Source: Rhodospirillales bacterium (lineage in GTDB: Bacteria; Pseudomonadota; Alphaproteobacteria; Acetobacterales; Acetobacteraceae). Taken from it: a stretch of 42,412 bases of DNA. Under the pieces are notes generated by a model. It saw only the letters and a list, made by a program, of their open reading frames with translations, did not search any database and had not been told where the DNA came from. The stretch spans positions 1 through 42,412 of the forward strand of contig JANYDF010000003.1 of the NCBI GenBank assembly GCA_025359905.1, given 5' to 3'. How positions within the stretch are numbered: position 1 is the first letter of the stretch; each line of letters opens with the position of its first letter. Both the position numbers and the translations under genes were made by a program. Positions 7,141 through 15,687 of the stretch are shown here, one piece after another.

Positions 7141-8049
7141 TTATCCGGCGAGCGTGCGGGCGATGTCCAGACCACGGCGGATCAGGTTTTCGCTGGCCTC
7201 CGGTGTGCGGAAGGCGCTGTGCGCGGACAGCGTGACGTTGTCCAGGCTGCTCAGTTGGTGCCCGGCGGGCAGCGGTTCCTCGACGAACACGTCGAGTGCT
7301 GCGTGGCGGATGTGGCCGCTGCGGACGGCATCGGCCAGTGCCGGCTCGTCGATCAAGGCGCCGCGCGCGGTGTTGACCAGGATCGCGCCCGGTTTCATCT
7401 GCGCCAGCCGCGCCGCCGAGAGGAAGCCGCGCGTCTCGTCGTTCAGCAGCAGATGCACGCTCAGCACGTGGCTTTCGGCGAGCAGCGTGTTGAGATCGGC
7501 GAAGGTGATGCCGGGGGCGGATTTCGCGGTGCGGTTCCACGCCAGCACCCGCATGCCGCCGCCGCCGGCGATGCGCGCCACTTCGGCCGCGATGCCGCCG
7601 AAGCCGAGCAGGCCGATGGTTTTGCCAGTCAGTTGCATGCCCTCGGTGCGCGGCCAGCCGCCGGCGCGGATGGCGCGGTCCATCAGGGCCAGATCGCGCG
7701 CGGCGGACCACATCAGCGCGATGGCGTGCTCGGCCACCGCCGTGTCGCCATAGCCGCGAATAATGTGCACCTGGATGCCGAGTTCGGCGAGTTCCTCGGG
7801 GTTCATGTAGCTGCGCGCGCCGGTGCCCAGAAACACCACGTGCTTCAGGCCCGGGCATTGCGCCAGCATGGCGGTGGGCAGGTTGGTGTGATCGTCGAGA
7901 ATGAAATCATGGCCCTGGATCAGGCCGGGCAGTTCGTGCGGTGCGATGTCGTTCTGCTGGTTGACCGCGACATCCGGGTCGTCCGCGCGGACCACGCGGC
8001 GGAAGACGTCGTGCATCTGCTCATTGGCATCGAGAAACAGGCCCTTCAT
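7141..8049 (-). CDS. D-isomer-specific 2-hydroxyacid dehydrogenase (NAD-dependent)
   Basis: Reduces a 2-oxoacid to, or oxidises, a D-2-hydroxyacid; the actual substrate is not readable. The protein has 302 aa from the ATG at 8049, which is preceded by an AGGGGGT Shine-Dalgarno; an in-frame ATG 15 bp upstream is less well placed. The Rossmann motif is GLLGFGGIA in the middle, the catalytic Arg is in NTARGALID, the Glu is in DVFVEEPLP and the His is in LSAHSAF. All three catalytic residues are therefore present. It is divergent from the penicillin-binding protein gene (103 bp apart) and runs into tRNA-Leu. Confidence 0.9.
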   Translation of the reverse strand: MKGLFLDANEQMHDVFRRVVRADDPDVAVNQQNDIAPHELPGLIQGHDFILDDHTNLPTAMLAQCPGLKHVVFLGTGARSYMNPEELAELGIQVHIIRGYGDTAVAEHAIALMWSAARDLALMDRAIRAGGWPRTEGMQLTGKTIGLLGFGGIAAEVARIAGGGGMRVLAWNRTAKSAPGITFADLNTLLAESHVLSVHLLLNDETRGFLSAARLAQMKPGAILVNTARGALIDEPALADAVRSGHIRHAALDVFVEEPLPAGHQLSSLDNVTLSAHSAFRTPEASENLIRRGLDIARTLAG

Positions 8050-8152
8050 GCGCACCCCCTGCAAGCAGACGAGAGTGTGCCGGGGTGCGGGCGGCGGCGC
8101 AAACCGTCAGCGTTATGGCGGCGCGCGGCGCGGGCAGGTAAGGGTTACGGCG

Positions 8153-10144
8153 ATGTATCGCGCCCCGCAGTTCTTCGGCGGCGAACGCCGCTCCGCTGCC
8201 GCTCCGATTCCACCGCGCCCGCCGGAGGCGCTGGAGGATTCGGCATCGCAGGCGCATGCCCCGCCTGAAGTCAGCGAATACGACGAGGCTGCGTTCGAAG
8301 ACGCCGAATTCGAGGAGGCTGATGACACCGAGGGTGAACATCCCGAGGCGGAGTACGCTGCGGACGAGGACGGCGAATACGATGATTGGAACGCGGCGCC
8401 GCGCCGCGCGTGGCGCTGGTGGTTGCTGCGTTGGTTCATCATTCTCGTTGTGTGGGGCGCCGTTATGGGCGCTGGCGTGCTCCTGTGGTTCGCTAACGAT
8501 TTGCCGCGCCCGGAAGCAGCCCTTGAGGGCACGCGCCGCCCGAGCCTGACGCTGCTCGACCGCAACGGCCACGTGTTCGCCACCTACGGCGATGTCGTTG
8601 GCGAGAAGCTGCATCTGTCCGAGTTGCCCGATTGGCTGCCGAAAGCCGCCGTTGCGGTGGAGGACCGGCGGTTCTGGGGGCATTTCGGGCTCGACCCTAT
8701 CGGCATCGCGCGGGCGATCTACGTCAATCTCAGTGCTGGCCGGGTGGTGCAGGGCGGTTCGACTATTACGCAACAGGTGGCAAAAAACCTGTTCCTGACC
8801 AATGCGCGCACGTTCCACCGCAAGGTGCAGGAAGTGCTGCTGACGCTGTGGCTGGAAGCGCATTTCAGCAAGACCGAGATTCTCGAAATCTGGCTGAACC
8901 GGGTCTATCTTGGCTCCGGCGCCTGGGGCGTGGACGCAGCGGCGCAACTGTATTTCGGCATGTCCGCGCGCAAATTGAACTTGTGGCAGTCAGCGGTGAT
9001 CGCCGGGCTGCCGCGCGCGCCGTCGCGCTTCTCGCCGCGCACCGACCCGCAAGCTGCCGCCGCGCGCGGGCGCGAGGTATTGCAGGCCATGGCGGCCAGC
9101 GGCGCTATCACGCCGGAACAGGCGGCGCAGGCGGCGGCGCAGATCGCGTTTCCGCCGCGGCCGGAAGTGGCCGGCTGGTTTGCCGATTGGGCCGGGGTGC
9201 AAAGCGAGGCGCTGCTGCCGGAGAACGCCGATGCGGTGATGCGCACCACGCTGGACGCCCGCTTGCAGATGAGCGTGGAAAGCAAGCTGTCGGCTCTGCT
9301 TGATGGCGCGGGCGCTGCTGCCGGGGCTGGACAGGGCGCGGTGGTGGTGCTCGATTCCACCACGGGCGCGGTGCAGGCGATGGCGGGCGGGCGAGACCGG
9401 CGTATCAGCAGTTTCAATCGCGCCACGCTGGCCCGGCGCCAGCCCGGTTCGGCGTTCAAGCCGTTTGTTTGGCTGACTGCGCTGGAAACCGGGATGACGC
9501 CGGACAGCACGATGGCCGATGCGCCGCTCAAGCTGGGCAATTGGAGTCCGTCGAATTTCGATGGCAAGTTTCGCGGCACCGTAACGCTGGAGGACGCGCT
9601 GGCTGAGAGCCTGAACACCGTCTCTGTACGCCTGCTGCAACAAGCGGGCGGGCCGCACGCGGTGGCGGAGGTGGCTAAACGGCTGGGCATTGCCGGAAAT
9701 CTGCCGGACAACGTGACGCTGGCGTTGGGCACCGGTGAGGTCGGTTTGCTGGAGCTTACGACCACCTATGCCGCGTTCTGTAACGGCGGCTTCCGCTTGG
9801 CCCCGGCGGCAATCGACACGGTCGATTCCGGCGGGCAAACCACCGCCGCCCCGCATACTGCCCCGCAACGGGTCATTGCGCCGGAACATGCGGCGATGAT
9901 GCTGCGGATGCTGTCGGCCGTCGTCGCCAAGGGCAGCGGCCGGGCAGCGGCGATTCCTGGCCGGTTGGTTGCGGGCAAGACCGGGACGACGCAGGATTAT
10001 CGCGACGCTTGGTTTGTCGGCTGCACCGGCAGCAATGTGATGGGGGTTTGGCTCGGCAACGACGACAACCGCCCGATGCAAAACGTCACCGGCGGCAGCC
10101 TGCCCGCCCGGCTATTCCACGATATCGCGCTCGATCTGCACTGA
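8153..10144 (+). CDS. Class A penicillin-binding protein (PBP1-type transglycosylase/transpeptidase)
   Basis: Bifunctional peptidoglycan synthase anchored in the inner membrane. The protein has 663 aa from the ATG at 8153. Residues about 25-80 form a very acidic, low-complexity cytoplasmic tail, followed by an Arg/Trp-rich stop and one membrane helix (WFIILVVWGAVMGAGVLLWF). The GT51 domain has its catalytic Glu in VEDRRFWGHFG and the GGSTITQQVAKNL motif. The transpeptidase domain has SxxK (SAFK), SxN (SLN) and KTG (AGKTGTT), so both activities look intact. It is shorter than E. coli PBP1a/1b. The next gene starts 17 bp downstream. Confidence 0.93.
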   Translation: MYRAPQFFGGERRSAAAPIPPRPPEALEDSASQAHAPPEVSEYDEAAFEDAEFEEADDTEGEHPEAEYAADEDGEYDDWNAAPRRAWRWWLLRWFIILVVWGAVMGAGVLLWFANDLPRPEAALEGTRRPSLTLLDRNGHVFATYGDVVGEKLHLSELPDWLPKAAVAVEDRRFWGHFGLDPIGIARAIYVNLSAGRVVQGGSTITQQVAKNLFLTNARTFHRKVQEVLLTLWLEAHFSKTEILEIWLNRVYLGSGAWGVDAAAQLYFGMSARKLNLWQSAVIAGLPRAPSRFSPRTDPQAAAARGREVLQAMAASGAITPEQAAQAAAQIAFPPRPEVAGWFADWAGVQSEALLPENADAVMRTTLDARLQMSVESKLSALLDGAGAAAGAGQGAVVVLDSTTGAVQAMAGGRDRRISSFNRATLARRQPGSAFKPFVWLTALETGMTPDSTMADAPLKLGNWSPSNFDGKFRGTVTLEDALAESLNTVSVRLLQQAGGPHAVAEVAKRLGIAGNLPDNVTLALGTGEVGLLELTTTYAAFCNGGFRLAPAAIDTVDSGGQTTAAPHTAPQRVIAPEHAAMMLRMLSAVVAKGSGRAAAIPGRLVAGKTGTTQDYRDAWFVGCTGSNVMGVWLGNDDNRPMQNVTGGSLPARLFHDIALDLH

Positions 10145-10161
10145 ATACGGAGACCGCATCC

Positions 10162-10968
10162 ATGCCGGCGTTCATCTGCGTCACCTGTGGCACCCAGTAT
10201 CCGCCCTCCGGCGCGCCCCCGGCGCATTGCCCGATTTGCGACGACGAACGGCAGTACCTGCGGCCGAGCGGGCAGGAATGGACCACGCTGGCCGAAATGC
10301 ACGGGCCGTATTTCAATGGCTGGCGGCGGCATGAGGCGGACCTGTTCGGCATCGGCACGCTGCCGGGCTTCGCCATCGCCCAGCGCGCGCTGCTGGTGCG
10401 CACGCCGCGCGGCAACGTGCTGTGGGACTGCATCACGCTGATCGACGACGCCACGGTGGACCTGGTGAAGTCACTCGGCGGCATCGCCGCCATCGCCATC
10501 TCGCATCCGCACTACTACAGCAGCATGGTGGAATGGGCGCACGCGTTTGACTGTCCGGTGTGGCTGCACGAGGCCGACCGCGAACACATCATGCGGCCCG
10601 ATCCGTCGCAGCACTTTTGGTCCGGGCCGACGCATACGCTGATGGACGGACTGACGTTGATCAACGCGCCCGGGCATTTCGACGGAGCCACTATGTTGCA
10701 CTGGGCCGCGGGGGCCGATGGGCGCGGCGCGCTATTGTCGGGCGACATCGTGCAAGTCTCGGCCGACCGCAAGACCGCCGGGTTCATGCGCAGCTATCCG
10801 AACTGGATTCCGCTCGGCCCGAAGGCGGTGCAGCGCATCGCCGATGCGGTGGCGCCGTTTGCCTTCGAGCGCGTGTACGGCGCCTGGTGGGACCGGGCGA
10901 TCATGGCCGATGGCAAGGCCGCAGTGGATCGCTCGGTCACACGGGCATTGCAGTGGCTCGCCGACTAG
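10162..10968 (+). CDS. Metallo-beta-lactamase-fold protein with N-terminal zinc ribbon
   Basis: The protein has 268 aa. The N-terminus carries two CxxC knuckles (CVTC near residue 6 and CPIC near residue 23) that form a rubredoxin-like zinc ribbon, then an MBL-fold domain. The usual HxHxDH metal motif is replaced by SHPHYYSSM, keeping two His but losing the Asp and third His; later ligand-like residues are the His in PGHFDGA and the Asp in LSGDIVQ. A hydrolase with altered metal content, or a non-catalytic member, is possible. It follows the PBP gene by 17 bp and converges on the methyltransferase gene, with 6 bp between stops. Confidence 0.82.
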   Translation: MPAFICVTCGTQYPPSGAPPAHCPICDDERQYLRPSGQEWTTLAEMHGPYFNGWRRHEADLFGIGTLPGFAIAQRALLVRTPRGNVLWDCITLIDDATVDLVKSLGGIAAIAISHPHYYSSMVEWAHAFDCPVWLHEADREHIMRPDPSQHFWSGPTHTLMDGLTLINAPGHFDGATMLHWAAGADGRGALLSGDIVQVSADRKTAGFMRSYPNWIPLGPKAVQRIADAVAPFAFERVYGAWWDRAIMADGKAAVDRSVTRALQWLAD

Positions 10969-10974
10969 GGCGAG

Positions 10975-11817
10975 TTACGCGACGCTGGCCACCAGCCACA
11001 TCGCAGCCCCCAGCCGCACGCTGTCGCCATCCCGGTGCGCTTCCAGCGTGGCGCGAATGGCGGCCAGTGCCGGGGCGTGCAGCTCGTCCGGGGCTTCGCA
11101 CAGCGCGCGGCTGGCGGCGCCGATTTGCGTGGCTTGGTTCATTGCGGCGTCGATGCCCTGACCGGCGGCGATATCCAGCGCCACGTCGAATCTGGTGAAG
11201 CTGGGTGCCGACCATCCAGCACCGGTGAGGATCCGCGTTACCCGTTCGGGGTCGGCGAAGGCGAACGGGCCGGGGTCTTCCGGGCCCGGCTTGGGCAAGC
11301 GCGGCACGCCCGCGTTGTAGGCGGCGTGCAACGGCGCTTGCATCCAGGGGTTTTCGGCAATAGGCCGCCAGCACACGAACACCAACCGCCCGCCCGGGCG
11401 CGCGGCGCGGCGCAGATTGGCGAAGGCGGCGGTCGGGTCGCCGAAGAACATCACGCCGAAGCGGGAGAATAACAGGTCGTACGGGGCCGCGGCGCTGAAG
11501 GTGGACGCGTCGGCGCCGATGAAATCGACATTGGCGAGCCCCGCGCCGCGCTGGCGCGCGACGTTCAGCATCGGCTCGGAAATGTCCAGTCCGGTGACAT
11601 GGGCCGCCAGCGGCGACAGCAGCAGCGTGGTGCTACCGCAGCCGCAGCCGATATCAAGAATGCGCTCGCCGGATTGCGGTGCGGCATGGGCGATCACCGC
11701 ATCGGCGACCGGGGCCAGCACGGCGTCGGTGTGCGCCTGTTGATGCACCCAGTGCGCGCCGCCCTCGCCGTTCCAATAGGCCAACTGGTCGGCATGCCGC
11801 GTTTGCGCGTCGCTCAT
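10975..11817 (-). CDS. Class I SAM-dependent methyltransferase
   Basis: The protein has 280 aa. Motif I of the Rossmann-like fold is [11 protein letters not shown] at about residues 53-63, followed by [12 protein letters not shown] (motif II acid) and VDFIGADAS, typical of UbiE/Methyltransf_11-type enzymes acting on small molecules. The methyl acceptor cannot be inferred. It is divergent from ahcY across 135 bp; AhcY removes S-adenosylhomocysteine, the product of such enzymes, so the pairing makes biochemical sense but is not proof of a shared pathway. The start ATG at 11817 gives [20 protein letters not shown], a usual beginning for this group. Confidence 0.85.
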   Translation of the reverse strand: MSDAQTRHADQLAYWNGEGGAHWVHQQAHTDAVLAPVADAVIAHAAPQSGERILDIGCGCGSTTLLLSPLAAHVTGLDISEPMLNVARQRGAGLANVDFIGADASTFSAAAPYDLLFSRFGVMFFGDPTAAFANLRRAARPGGRLVFVCWRPIAENPWMQAPLHAAYNAGVPRLPKPGPEDPGPFAFADPERVTRILTGAGWSAPSFTRFDVALDIAAGQGIDAAMNQATQIGAASRALCEAPDELHAPALAAIRATLEAHRDGDSVRLGAAMWLVASVA

Positions 11818-11896
11818 CGCGTTGTTCTCCGAAGCTTTACCGGATCAGGACACCATTGCTGCACCCGCTGCACCCCGGCCAGCCGGTACTTGCTGA

Positions 11897-11925
11897 TTGC
11901 AGACATAACAATGTCCTTATATACC
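11897..11925 (+). promoter_or_regulatory. Candidate sigma-70-type promoter for ahcY
   Basis: TTGCAG and TATACC are separated by 17 bp, in the only AT-rich part of the ahcY/methyltransferase gap, 27 bp before the ahcY start. Both hexamers are partial matches. I saw no SAH or SAM riboswitch consensus in this leader. Confidence 0.3.
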
Positions 11926-11952
11926 GCGCCGCACAGAGACAGGAATATGCAG

Positions 11953-13254
11953 ATGGCTGACGCACACGCCGATTACAAAGTTCGCGACATGTCGCTCGCG
12001 GAGTGGGGCCTTAAAGAAATATCGATGGCCGAGGACGAGATGCCCGGCCTGATGGCGATCCGCACCGAATACGGCAACGCCAAGCCGCTGGCCGGTGCGC
12101 GCATCGCCGGTTGCCTGCACATGACCATTCAAACCGCTGTGTTGATCCAGACGCTGGAATATCTGGGTGCAACGGTGCGCTGGTCGTCGTGCAACATCTT
12201 CTCGACCCAGGACCACGCCGCCGCTGGCGTCGCCGCCAAGGGCACCCCGGTGTTCGCCTGGAAGGGTATGAACGAGCAGGAATTCTGGTGGTGCATCGAG
12301 CAGACCGTGCGCGGTCCGAACGGTTGGACCCCGAACATGATCCTCGATGACGGCGGCGATCTGACCGTGCTGATGCACGACAAGTATCCCGAGATGCTGG
12401 CCGACGTGAAAGGCCTGTCGGAAGAAACCACCACCGGCGTGCACCGGCTGTGGGAAATGGCCAAGGCCGGGACGCTGAAAGTTCCCGCGATCAACGTGAA
12501 CGACAGCGTCACCAAGTCGAAGTTCGACAACCTGTATGGCTGCCGCGAGAGCCTGGTGGACGCGATCCGCCGTGGCACCGACGTGATGATGGCCGGCAAG
12601 GTCGCCGTGGTGAACGGCTTCGGCGATGTCGGCAAAGGCTCGTCGGCCAGCTTGCGTCAAGCCGGTTGCCGCGTGCTGGTGACCGAAGTCGATCCGATCT
12701 GCGCGTTGCAGGCGGCGATGGAAGGCTATGAGGTCGTCACGATGGACGACGCCGCCCCGCGCGGCGACATCTTCGTCACCGCCACCGGCAACGTCGATGT
12801 GATCACCATCGAGCATATGCGCCAGATGAAGCATCGCGCCATCGTCTGCAACATCGGCCACTTCGACAGCGAAATTCAGATCGACGCGCTGCGCAACTAC
12901 AAGTGGGACAATGTGAAGCCGCAGGTCGACGAAGTGGTGTTCCCGGACGGCAAGCGCTTGATCGTGCTGTCCGAAGGCCGCCTGGTGAACCTCGGCAACG
13001 CCACGGGCCACCCGAGCTTTGTGATGAGCGCCAGCTTCACCAACCAGGTGTTGGCGCAGCTTGAGCTGTGGACGGCGCCTGCTGGCCGCTACGAAAACAA
13101 GGTTTATACGCTGCCTAAGCATCTCGACGAAAAGGTGGCGGCGCTGCATCTGGCCAAGGTTGGCGCCAAGTTGACCAAACTGAGCCCGAAGCAGGCTGAA
13201 TACATCGGCGCGCCGGTCAGCGGGCCATTCAAGCACGACCTGTACCGCTACTGA
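11953..13254 (+). CDS. ahcY: Adenosylhomocysteinase
   Basis: NAD-dependent hydrolysis of S-adenosylhomocysteine to homocysteine and adenosine, part of the methyl cycle. The ATG at 11953 gives 433 aa ([19 protein letters not shown]). An ATG two codons upstream is only 2 nt from the AGGA ribosome site, so 11953 at 8 nt is preferred. Visible signatures are [14 protein letters not shown], the NAD-binding [16 protein letters not shown] and the C-terminal KHDLYRY ending that reaches the partner active site in the tetramer. It retains the roughly 40-residue segment of the longer bacterial/eukaryotic form (region around [19 protein letters not shown]). Confidence 0.98.
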   Translation: MADAHADYKVRDMSLAEWGLKEISMAEDEMPGLMAIRTEYGNAKPLAGARIAGCLHMTIQTAVLIQTLEYLGATVRWSSCNIFSTQDHAAAGVAAKGTPVFAWKGMNEQEFWWCIEQTVRGPNGWTPNMILDDGGDLTVLMHDKYPEMLADVKGLSEETTTGVHRLWEMAKAGTLKVPAINVNDSVTKSKFDNLYGCRESLVDAIRRGTDVMMAGKVAVVNGFGDVGKGSSASLRQAGCRVLVTEVDPICALQAAMEGYEVVTMDDAAPRGDIFVTATGNVDVITIEHMRQMKHRAIVCNIGHFDSEIQIDALRNYKWDNVKPQVDEVVFPDGKRLIVLSEGRLVNLGNATGHPSFVMSASFTNQVLAQLELWTAPAGRYENKVYTLPKHLDEKVAALHLAKVGAKLTKLSPKQAEYIGAPVSGPFKHDLYRY

Positions 13255-13269
13255 TCACTTCCCGGCGAG

Positions 13270-13294
13270 CCCGCCGTTGACAGCCAGCGGCGGG
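13270..13294 (+). terminator. Possible terminator hairpin after ahcY
   Basis: CCCGCCG (13270-13276) pairs with CGGCGGG (13288-13294) across an 11-nt loop, 15 bp after the ahcY stop. There is no T run, so it could be an attenuating hairpin, a 3'-end stabiliser or coincidence in GC-rich DNA. Confidence 0.35.
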
Positions 13295-13317
13295 TGCCGC
13301 CATCGTGGTGGTGGCGG

Positions 13318-13674
13318 ATGGTGCGGGATGGAATGTTGCCAGTCCAAGTTCTGGCCCTGCTCAAGGGACAAACCGCAGCGTTGTTCGTGGCTATATGCCT
13401 GGTAGCCGTGCTTGGCAGCATGGCAGCCGGTGTTTCGGGCTGGTCAGCCATACTGGCCATGGTGGTGGCCGGGCTGATCTAATATGTTCTGAACAGGCAG
13501 AGCTTTGAGCAAACCCTGGCGAAGGAGAAGGCTAAAATCGAACAATCTGCCGTTAGGGTGGAGGAGATAAAGGCGCGTTACCGGCAACTGTACAGCGAGG
13601 AACAGCCCTCGCTGCCGCTCGGGTCCAGCGGGCGGGTGCAGGCGAGCGGCCGGACAGAGGGGAGACAACGATGA
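13318..13674 (+). pseudogene. Small membrane/coiled-coil protein gene interrupted by an in-frame TAA
   Basis: From the ATG at 13318 (or the better-spaced ATG at 13333) one frame encodes a hydrophobic segment with about two membrane spans (TAALFVAICLVAVLGSMAAG, then WSAILAMVVAGLI) and meets TAA at 13480-13482. The same frame continues for 63 codons as a charged, coiled-coil-like tail (SFEQTLAKEKAKIEQSAVRV and onward) to TGA at 13672-13674, which overlaps the ATG of the next gene. The intact coding pattern past the stop and the coupled downstream start suggest a recent nonsense mutation or sequencing error in a gene of about 118 codons. I do not recognise the family. Confidence 0.55.
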
Positions 13675-14222
13675 TGTTTGATCCAGATGTGCTGGGAATG
13701 ATGCTGACGACGGCATTGTCGTCGGCGGGTTTTTGGGCGTTGCTCCGTAGCCAGCGTGCGGTCGCGCGAGCGAGGATTGAACAGATGCGGCGCGCAACCG
13801 AGTTACTGGATCGGCACGGTGTTGCGTTGGATGCCTTTCTCGCTGACCGGGCGTCGCCGCAGGATCTGAAGCGGGTGCTGATCGATCTAAGCGACGCGAT
13901 GGCGGACCGGGAAACGGCGAAGAAGCTGTTCGACTGGATAGCAGTGCCGCCCGGCCGGCCGGATAACCCTTCGCCGGAGGTCGCGGCAATGGTCGATGCG
14001 CTGTACGATTTGCGGCAGCGCCATGCCGAATTGTTCCAGAATTTCGTCGAGGCGGCTTGGTGCGCCGTCGTAGCGGGGGCGCTGCGCTGGTCCGACCGGA
14101 ATACTTTGGCGTTGCAGGCTCCGGTGACGCCGGAGCGCGAAGTATCCGTCGCTTACACCGCGACGCAACTGCGGCCGGGTGGAGCGTTCAGCTTCAAGGA
14201 GCCCGCACCCGCCACCGCCTGA
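13671..14222 (+). CDS. Hypothetical protein, alpha-helical, possibly membrane-anchored
   Basis: The protein has 183 aa and belongs to no family I recognise. The N-terminus (MLTTALSSAGFWALLRSQ, from about residue 11) is a short hydrophobic helix followed by a basic amphipathic stretch rich in Arg/Ala (RAVARARIEQMRRATELL). The middle is charged and helical; the C-terminus has a conserved-looking ALYDLRQRHAELFQNFVEAA. A good GAGGGGAGA ribosome site precedes ATGATG at 13671. The start overlaps the stop of the interrupted gene (ATGA), so the two were probably a coupled membrane-associated pair. Function unknown. Confidence 0.65.
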   Translation: MMFDPDVLGMMLTTALSSAGFWALLRSQRAVARARIEQMRRATELLDRHGVALDAFLADRASPQDLKRVLIDLSDAMADRETAKKLFDWIAVPPGRPDNPSPEVAAMVDALYDLRQRHAELFQNFVEAAWCAVVAGALRWSDRNTLALQAPVTPEREVSVAYTATQLRPGGAFSFKEPAPATA

Positions 14223-14310
14223 CTCGCCCGGCGCTGCCCGCGGCTTCCCTTGTGCGATGCGCAGGCTGGTGGCAGCTTGCCGCCCACGCAATGGCGCTTG
14301 AGGGCTGCGG

Positions 14311-15015
14311 ATGGTGGACAAAGTATTTCCCGATGCGGTGTCGGCGCTGGTCGGCGTGCTGCGGGACGGCATGACGATCATGTCGGGCGGTTTCGGGCTG
14401 TGCGGCATCCCTAGCACGCTGATCGAGGCGATCCGGGAATCCGGGGTGAAAGACCTGACGGTCATTTCCAATAATGCCGGTATTGACGATGCGGGGCTCG
14501 GCATTCTGCTGGTCACGCGCCAGATCAAGAAAATGATCTCGTCGTACGTCGGCGAGAACCAGACCTTCGCCAAGCAGTACTTGGCCGGCGAGCTGGAAAT
14601 CGAATTCAACCCGCAGGGCACGCTGGCCGAGCGCATTCGCGCTGGCGGAGCTGGGGTGCCGGCGTTCTTCACGCGCACTGGCGTCGGCACGCTGATCGCA
14701 GATGGCAAGGAAGTGCGCAATTTCGATGGCATCGACTATGTGATGGAGCGTGGGTTGCGCGCCGATCTGGCTGTGGTGCACGCCTGGAAAGCGGACACCG
14801 AAGGCAACCTCGTCTATCGCAAGACTGCGCGAAACTTTAACCCGATCATGGCGACCGCTGCCGAAGTCACGGTGGCCGAGGTCGAGATCATGGTCGATCC
14901 GGGCGAGATCGACCCCGATCACATCATCACGCCGGGCGTGTTCGTGCAGCGGCTGGTGCCGTTGGTCAACGTGCACAAGCGCATCGAGCAGCGCACCGTG
15001 CGTAAGCGCCACTAA
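14311..15015 (+). CDS. scoA: 3-oxoacid (succinyl-CoA:acetoacetate) CoA-transferase subunit A
   Basis: Subunit A of a heteromeric family I CoA-transferase that moves CoA from succinyl-CoA to acetoacetate or similar 3-oxoacids. The protein has 234 aa, with the glycine-rich [20 protein letters not shown] near residues 20-39, SNNAG, and the [15 protein letters not shown] region, all typical of ScoA/AtoD. Family relatives use different acids, so the acceptor is inferred from overall likeness to ScoA. The subunit B gene starts 17 bp downstream with its own AAGGGAG ribosome site. Confidence 0.94.
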   Translation: MVDKVFPDAVSALVGVLRDGMTIMSGGFGLCGIPSTLIEAIRESGVKDLTVISNNAGIDDAGLGILLVTRQIKKMISSYVGENQTFAKQYLAGELEIEFNPQGTLAERIRAGGAGVPAFFTRTGVGTLIADGKEVRNFDGIDYVMERGLRADLAVVHAWKADTEGNLVYRKTARNFNPIMATAAEVTVAEVEIMVDPGEIDPDHIITPGVFVQRLVPLVNVHKRIEQRTVRKRH

Positions 15016-15032
15016 GCGGAAGGGAGCCTGTT

Positions 15033-15683
15033 ATGGCTTGGACACGCGACCAGATGGCGGCCCGCGCCGCCCGTGAATTGCAGGACGGCTTCTACGTCAA
15101 CCTCGGCATCGGCATTCCGACGCTGGTGGCCAATCACATTCCGGAAGGCATGTCGATTCAGCTGCACAGCGAGAACGGCATGATGGGCATGGGGCCGTTC
15201 CCGTATGACGGCGAAGAAGACCCCGATCTGATCAACGCCGGCAAGCAGACCGTGACGGAACTGCCGACCACCAGCTTCTTCGATAGTGCCACCAGCTTCG
15301 CCATGGTGCGCGGCGGGCATATCGACCTGACCATCCTCGGCGCTTTGCAGGTCTCCGAACACGGCGATCTGGCCAACTGGATGATCCCCGGCAAGATGGT
15401 CAAAGGCATGGGCGGCGCGATGGATCTGGTGGCCGGGGTGCGCCGGGTGGTGGTGCTGATGGAGCACACCGCCGGCGGCAAGCCCAAGCTGCTGCGCAAG
15501 TGCAATCTGCCGCTGACCGGGACCCGCGTGGTCAACGTGGTGATCACCGATCTCGGAGTGTTCGAGGTCACCAAGGCGGGGCTGGTGCTGACCGGGCTGG
15601 CCCCCGAGATCACCGTGGACGAAATCCGCGAAAAGACCGAGGCGGCGTTCCACGTGCATCCGGATGTGCTGGCGGCCGCCTGA
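15033..15683 (+). CDS. scoB: 3-oxoacid (succinyl-CoA:acetoacetate) CoA-transferase subunit B
   Basis: Catalytic partner of the preceding gene. The protein has 216 aa. The active-site Glu that forms the glutamyl-CoA thioester is in [12 protein letters not shown] (about residue 50), after the N-terminal [11 protein letters not shown] loop. [20 protein letters not shown] and the GAMDLVAG segment are conserved in ScoB. Together the two subunits allow use of acetoacetate, for example from polyhydroxybutyrate turnover. It converges on the unknown minus-strand gene at 15688, with 4 bp between stops. Confidence 0.95.
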   Translation: MAWTRDQMAARAARELQDGFYVNLGIGIPTLVANHIPEGMSIQLHSENGMMGMGPFPYDGEEDPDLINAGKQTVTELPTTSFFDSATSFAMVRGGHIDLTILGALQVSEHGDLANWMIPGKMVKGMGGAMDLVAGVRRVVVLMEHTAGGKPKLLRKCNLPLTGTRVVNVVITDLGVFEVTKAGLVLTGLAPEITVDEIREKTEAAFHVHPDVLAAA

Positions 15684-15687
15684 TTCG

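Noticed and set aside
6769-8268. Long plus-strand open frame of about 500 codons across tRNA-Leu and the dehydrogenase gene
   Set aside because: It is antisense to a clear dehydrogenase with all catalytic residues and runs through a tRNA and a palindromic element. The translation is low-complexity and family-less.
11818-11952. SAH or SAM riboswitch upstream of ahcY
   Set aside because: I looked for the conserved cores in this leader and did not find them.
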